From: Acanthaster planci
Taxonomy: Eukaryota; Echinodermata; Asteroidea; Valvatida; Acanthasteridae
Reading direction: 5' to 3'
DNA length: 62,000 nucleotides
Assembly: GCF_001949145.1 (NCBI RefSeq)
Contig: NW_019091374.1
Location: 2,079,894 to 2,141,893 of the forward strand
The position numbers were made by a program, and so were the translations under genes. The notes beneath the pieces were generated by a model. That model ran no database searches, was not told where the DNA came from, and saw nothing but the letters and a program-made list of their open reading frames with translations. Every line of letters begins with the position of its first letter. Position 1 is the stretch's first letter. Shown here piece by piece: positions 57,230-62,000 of the stretch.

Positions 57230-57490
57230 ATGGAGCGTGGATGGGTCCTGGTGCGTGCTTCATTTGTGACACTGTTGCTGATTTGGGTCTTGTCTGTTAC
57301 CGCCGATGAGAAAAATGTCACGGATCTTTATGTTCTGACGCTGTTCCCGATGTCCGGGTCCTGGGCGGGGGGCCAAGGCCAGCGACCGGCGGTGGAGATG
57401 GGGCTGCGCCACGTCAACTCCAACCCGGCCCTGCTGCCCGGTTACCGCTTGGTTATGGTGCCAGAGAAGGCCGAGGAGGCAGACACGCAG
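57230..57490 (+). CDS. GABA-B-receptor-like gene, first coding exon
   Basis: Encodes 87 residues: a signal peptide (MERGWVLVRASFVTLLLIWV, cleavage likely near SVTADEKN) followed by LYVLTLFPMSGSWAGGQGQR, PAVEMGLRHVNSNPALLPGY and RLVMVPEKAEEADTQ. The pattern of a hydrophobic strand, FP.sG, gG...PA.e.a...vN...LLPGY is the start of the bilobed ligand-binding domain of GABA-B-type class C GPCRs, which signal through Gi/o proteins at the plasma membrane. The subunit (R1-like, R2-like or an orphan) cannot be decided from one exon. The best splice signal is CAG|GCAAGT, a GC-type donor in phase 0; a GT donor four bases on (GCAA|GTAACC) is a weaker alternative. The start is chosen because the signal peptide follows it directly. 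Confidence 0.72.
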
Positions 57491-57494
57491 GCAA

Positions 57495-59342
57495 GTAACC
57501 TTCAGTTCGTCTTCGCTCCAATATCGTATCTGTCAATCCCTCTTCCTGTCCGTAAGTGTCCAACTTGCTCCTTAGCCCTGACAACAGTACGCCGGTGTTA
57601 AAGCGCACGGGTCGTTCAGTTTGGAATTTTTGTTAGATAGTCATCATTACCCATAATCTGGTATGTAATTCCACGACTGGAATATTAAAAGAAAATGTCA
57701 TCATATTAGTCCTTCTTCGACTCGCCTCTTTCATTGGTGATACAGATTAGTGACGGAAAAAATGGTATGCTTTAGTAAAGTCTGTAGCTATTACTTTCGT
57801 TTTCTGTTATCCGTTTATTCATTTGTGTCATTAACGCTATCACTTCGGGTGCGAGTAATGACAGTAAGATTACCCATTTCTTCGAGGAACGATCTCAAAA
57901 ACCTAACGTTAAGAAGCTCACTTATGATTTTGTTAAGTTTCCTGTCTTGCATAGATTTATATGACGTGGTATACTTAAATCTTTGGTCAAAATGTCAAAC
58001 GGCCAGCAACGATAGTACCTCTACTCCTGTTGATCAAAATAATTTTGCACAAATAACTAATTTTATCCCAGTCTCGGTCTATGAAATAGGTGTTCTCACA
58101 GCAAACGTCTGTGATTATGCAAGCCAGTTTTGGTAATTAGCATCTTGATCCCACTGACCAATCAGTGCGCGTCTTTACCAAATGCAGTACAGGCAGCTGT
58201 CAGCTACCGACCAATCAACAGCACGTGCAGGGCTTTTTTCCGACCAACAGCTGCAATTTACTGACTGACATGCCGTGTTTGCATGGAATTTTCATGCGTG
58301 CCCAATTCCCAACATTTTTCCCCAACGTGAACCTGAACAGACATTCAAATGGACATGTCTTTGCCCCCAAAATCAGATTTTTAATATCGCTCTCCTTCCA
58401 AATCAGTTCGCGGGGAGAATTCTTATCGATTCTTCCCTTCTCGTATTTTCCTTTCTTCCGAGTCTCTGCAAAGCCAATCACTTCTACCTTCCATCACTCA
58501 GCAATTCCACTGTTTTCCCTTCCCCAATCTTCGCCCCATCAGTCAGCCGAGGAAGTCACCGCCATATCTGCTCCATTTGGCGCGTAATCGCTTGTTGCAA
58601 ATTATACCCCGCTGTAATTGGATCCACCGAACGTCTGCGCACGCTGTGGTAGAGCTGGTCCGTAGCCTGGAAATTCATTCCTAATATGAAACTTTAATGC
58701 ATGACTTACGAGAGACGGCAGCAAGACTACTCTGAGAAAAAGGACTGAGGGAAAGAGACAGGTCACCAGATTGCATTTCACACGAAATGCATTTCTTACC
58801 ACAATATATTACCGCGCAAGCCTTAATTGAGCAATGCATTAATGTAGTTGCATGGTTTACTTACAAAGCCGTGCATAATGGCGTACTGACTTTTTACCTT
58901 GAAATGGTTCTTGTTCCCGTCATTGTTTGCTTTTTACTCCATAAAAAGTATTATTATGCAGATTATATTTTAATACATTATTGCTATTAGAAGCCAGCAC
59001 CAAAACGGAAAACAGACACCATTGGGTACTTTGACTGTTGTTCTTATGAAGTAGTTATTAGACCTTTCGAAAACGCGTGTTTTTCTTGTCTAAGAACTCC
59101 GCTGAGTTGTGTCACTTTTAGTGAACGTATTTTAGTATCGTTGCATTCATGACATTTCCATGAACGATTTCTCTTCTTTGCTACGTAGTTTTCAGCACTG
59201 AGCTTAAAGTCACCTTTGAGCATTTCAAGTTTTTCAATAGAATGAAAGCAGCCGCAATTTCGGTGAAAACGCTCTATTTGCAAGAAATTTGTACTGAATG
59301 AATACCGTTTGATGTCTATGTAGAACAAGTACTCTGAGTAGT
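57495..59342. other. Putative first intron of the receptor gene
   Basis: I looked for the next ligand-binding-domain exon on the plus strand and did not find one. Plus-strand frames at 57,750-58,136 and 58,165-58,652 show no resemblance to the family and are treated as chance. Confidence 0.45.
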
Positions 59343-59623
59343 GGCGTATCGATCCAGCGGGGGGCGGGGGAACTTGCACCCTCCAGACATTTTGTTTTAG
59401 AAAGCTTAGAATACTTCATAGATGGTTAGGAAGAAAGTAATCAGTGTATTTATTTATGAGATATTAGCACCAACACCCTGAGAAAACAACGCCAGCAAAT
59501 AAAAGCAAGGGTGTCTAGACCATGAGTAAGGTTTTTGACGTTTTTTCTCCCCCAACATCATGTTGAAGGAGCCCAAAGCCGCATTCGCTTTTGACTCCCC
59601 CCCCCACCAAAAGCTGGATACGC
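59343..59623. mobile_element. GGCGTATC TIR element
   Basis: GGCGTATCGATCCAGCGGGG at the left pairs with the inverted CCAAAAGCTGGATACGCC at the right, each with a G or C run next to it. Short non-coding element, related in style to the GGCGTAAATC copies. Confidence 0.55.
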
Positions 59624-60087
59624 CGCCGCTTTGAGAGACAAGGAAAACCAGATTCTAAAAGCACAACAGTATCGCCGACGATGAATTCCCTTTAGGTTAA
59701 TTTCAGTAGTGTTTACACACCGAAGTGTTCTGACCAATTCCTTTAATCAGAAGTCTACTTGATACTTCCGACGGACATAGTAAATCTACTGTCAACCTCA
59801 CGATGTCAAGCATTCACGGCTTGATCGAATGGCTCTCTGTAAATAAAAGCTGTGGGCGCTGAACTTAAAGACGAAACCCCGTGGCTCACATTCTCTAGGA
59901 ATCAAAACTAGCCAGGAATTCTGAGTATTCAATCTTATAGAGAGAATATGGTCGGTCAAACCATATCCCCATGGCTGACAATGAATTTGTGATGTGTAAA
60001 TGTTGCGTGTTCTGGCTTGCACGAATTCAGATCTTTCAGATAAACGTATGCTTTCTGCGAGAACATTTTGCTTCTTTTGGGATACGT

Positions 60088-60197
60088 NNNNNNNNNNNNN
60101 NNNNNNNNNNNNNNNNNNNNNNNNNNNNNNNNNNNNNNNNNNNNNNNNNNNNNNNNNNNNNNNNNNNNNNNNNNNNNNNNNNNNNNNNNNNNNNNNN
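60088..60197. other. Assembly gap of 110 N
   Basis: An undetermined stretch; open frames running through it are meaningless. Confidence 0.99.
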
Positions 60198-61618
60198 ACC
60201 CCTTTCTGTAACGCAGGTCTGGTTCCCACATGTACGAGAGTTGACAGGATTGCAGGATTGCAAAAAAGCAAACTCAAGTACTGTCAAGTTGCTCTCCTTG
60301 ATGCCACTTAACCACACAAAGAAACAAATACATATTCATTTATATTGCACATGAAAACCAGGAATGGAAAGAAATAAAGAAGCCTACAAGCTTGGACCAA
60401 AAAGTATTTTGGAAGAGTTTTACTGCTGAAGATAGTAGACACTAGAGTGCCAACAAAGTGCGTGAAGTATGATTTTAATGGCTCGCAAACCTGGTTTTGT
60501 CTCCTTGCTACCAGCAGTAAATGAAGTGAAGTGCTTGTATAGCGTACAAGTACATACGCAAAAGGGATAAACAAGACTCGACGCAGGCACAAAAAGACCC
60601 AAAACCAGAAACTTTGCAATCCATTAAGATGTTGATAAAACCATTGACATATTTCTAGCGACACCGATTCAAGAAAATGTCACCAGGATACATTATTAAA
60701 GCCCACGTACGTGCTTGCAGTTATTACAGAATGGCACGTCTAATCCCAACGATGCCAGACGGTCTCTATACAAATGTCTCATATCTGATCAAAGATTTGG
60801 CATTCCTGGATTGGAAATGCCAAGTTTTGTCCCCTGGGCCGTGTCTTCTGCCCAGCCAGGGCGCTTAAGGCAAGCAAGATGAATTTCTTGGCTAACTCAC
60901 TGTCGCTCCTCTCTCTCAAATTTAACCGATGCTCGACTCACAGGAATTACCGAGCGATACCGTCTAAATTCGCACGCACCGTGTGGAGCTCTCGACAAAT
61001 ATTTATCTCCATGATCGCAATTTCTCTGAAAAGAGACCAATTACGATTTCCGACAATTTCCCGAGTTCTGCAGGCAGAATGAGGCCGGGCCTATCATGTA
61101 TCTCCAGTTTAATTTTCTAGAAAGTCGGGATAGCGTCGCAATGTCATTTTAAGGGCGTGGTGCAGGCGTCAAAAGAAATCTGTGATCCGTTCAGAATTAC
61201 TAACAATATATTAATGTGTCCTTTACCTTCACGCTGCCTTTGAGTGATTACATTGTTTGGTTGTATTCGCATTTTATGACGACCAGGAAGACTTATTGCA
61301 ACTTTGAAAATTGCGTCTCATAATGTAGAACTGCTCATCTCAACAGCTTTATCTGAGCCAGCCCATCTTAATCTTCCGTAGAGACACACTCCTTACATAT
61401 GTATTCTTGTGAGGTATTTCCTTTGTTCTCGTGTACAAAATTCCCACAACATACACGGAAAAAAATTCAAATCAATGCCATTTCAACCAAATTCGGTTTC
61501 CTGGGTTGAAATTTCGACCGTATGTCCCTTATATAAAACACTTCAATTTGCGACGAATGAATGGCTCTTGAAAATTCTTCCTTTTGGAGAAAATTTGAAA
61601 TATCTGCTTTGTGAAATT
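60198..61618. other. Non-coding, nothing recognised
   Basis: No exon, RNA gene or tandem repeat supported. Presumably intron of the receptor gene. Confidence 0.4.
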
Positions 61619-61703
61619 CTTGTGGGGTACCACTTTAGTACCCCCACAAGGATCAAAACTGGCCTTGTGGGGTACCTTCCATTGTTCCGGTACCCTACAA
61701 GGC
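61619..61703. repeat. Two adjacent GGTACC hairpins
   Basis: CTTGTGGGGTAC (61619-61630) pairs with GTACCCCCACAAG (61638-61650). GCCTTGTGGGGTACC (61662-61676) pairs with GGTACCCTACAAGGC (61689-61703). The two stems share the same sequence, so the pair is an inverted repeat that has been duplicated. Confidence 0.8.
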
Positions 61704-62000
61704 ACCATGTACAAGTGCACTGTGTGGTGCGCGTCCTCATGCAGTGGCTTCAGGTGTACGTGCACAAAGGCCAGGCATAAGGGATAAATGGAGTGTTAAA
61801 TGAGCCTTGACATTGTGGTGTTGTTGTCGGCTACTGCACGGAGTGCCCAACGCTCAAACACAACCGGGACTTCGAAATAATGTGCTGTAACCTTTTGAAA
61901 AGTCTTAATGATCTGTAATAAGCCCGTTGATGACCATCGAAATTGACGTTTCGCATCTCACTTTCGTAAAAGCATTTTGTCAGAGGCGCTGTATTTTCCA

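Noticed and set aside
57750-58652. Plus-strand frames of 125-140 codons downstream of the receptor exon
   Set aside because: They do not resemble the ligand-binding domain expected next and lack suitable acceptors in the required phase.
59798-60354. Frames crossing the N run
   Set aside because: They are open only because the gap bases are undetermined.

Overview
The window is animal nuclear DNA. Its coding exons are short, bounded by GT/AG splice signals and separated by introns of hundreds to thousands of bases, and they encode metazoan multidomain proteins: a type II transmembrane serine protease, a PDZ plus double-PH protein, and the N-terminus of a GABA-B-type class C receptor. The non-coding DNA carries many foldback (terminal-inverted-repeat) elements, GGCGTAAATC- and GGGCCCAATTTCA-type short elements, and a very high density of ACATGTAC palindromic repeats. 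This style suggests a marine invertebrate deuterostome. I favour an echinoderm such as a sea star, but this is an impression from repeat style and gene content, not proof.

Layout. (1) 1-3,900: no recognised gene. It holds a foldback element with a 24-bp tandem array (583-1378), a TIR element (2052-2415) and a foldback element with a 20-bp palindromic array (3262-3667). (2) 3,901-12,689, minus strand: a 12-exon gene for a predicted 827-residue type II transmembrane serine protease. Its order is cytoplasmic tail, TM helix, Ser/Thr-rich stalk, LDLa, CUB, LDLa, LDLa, Frizzled CRD, trypsin. Almost every domain sits on its own symmetric phase 1-1 exon. The ectodomain resembles MFRP, while the protease plus Frizzled/LDLa combination resembles corin. 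(3) 12.7-16.0 kb: intergenic, with one short element. (4) 16,026-28,382 and probably further upstream, minus strand: a PDZPH1-like gene. One 2.8-kb exon encodes a long low-complexity Ser/Pro/acidic region, followed by exons for one PDZ domain and two PH domains. All internal splice phases agree, but the large exon has an apparent +1 frameshift near 25,965. A possible first coding exon lies at 54,883-54,913, which would make 28.4-54.9 kb a repeat-filled intron of about 26 kb. (5) 57,230-57,490, plus strand: first coding exon (signal peptide and start of the Venus-flytrap domain) of a GABA-B-receptor-like gene that continues beyond what I can identify. It has an NRF-1-like site upstream and an apparent GC donor. 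(6) 57.5-62 kb: no further exon recognised; contains a TIR element, a 110-bp run of N and paired GGTACC hairpins.

The protease and the PDZ/PH scaffold have no obvious joint pathway. They are neighbours on the same strand, and the receptor gene is transcribed in the opposite direction. The most unusual non-coding signal is a recurring architecture: several elements consist of terminal inverted repeats flanking internal tandem arrays of short palindromes. Two of them use different palindromic cores (TCGTACGTACGA and TCGTTTAAACGA) on the same spacing of about 20 bp.
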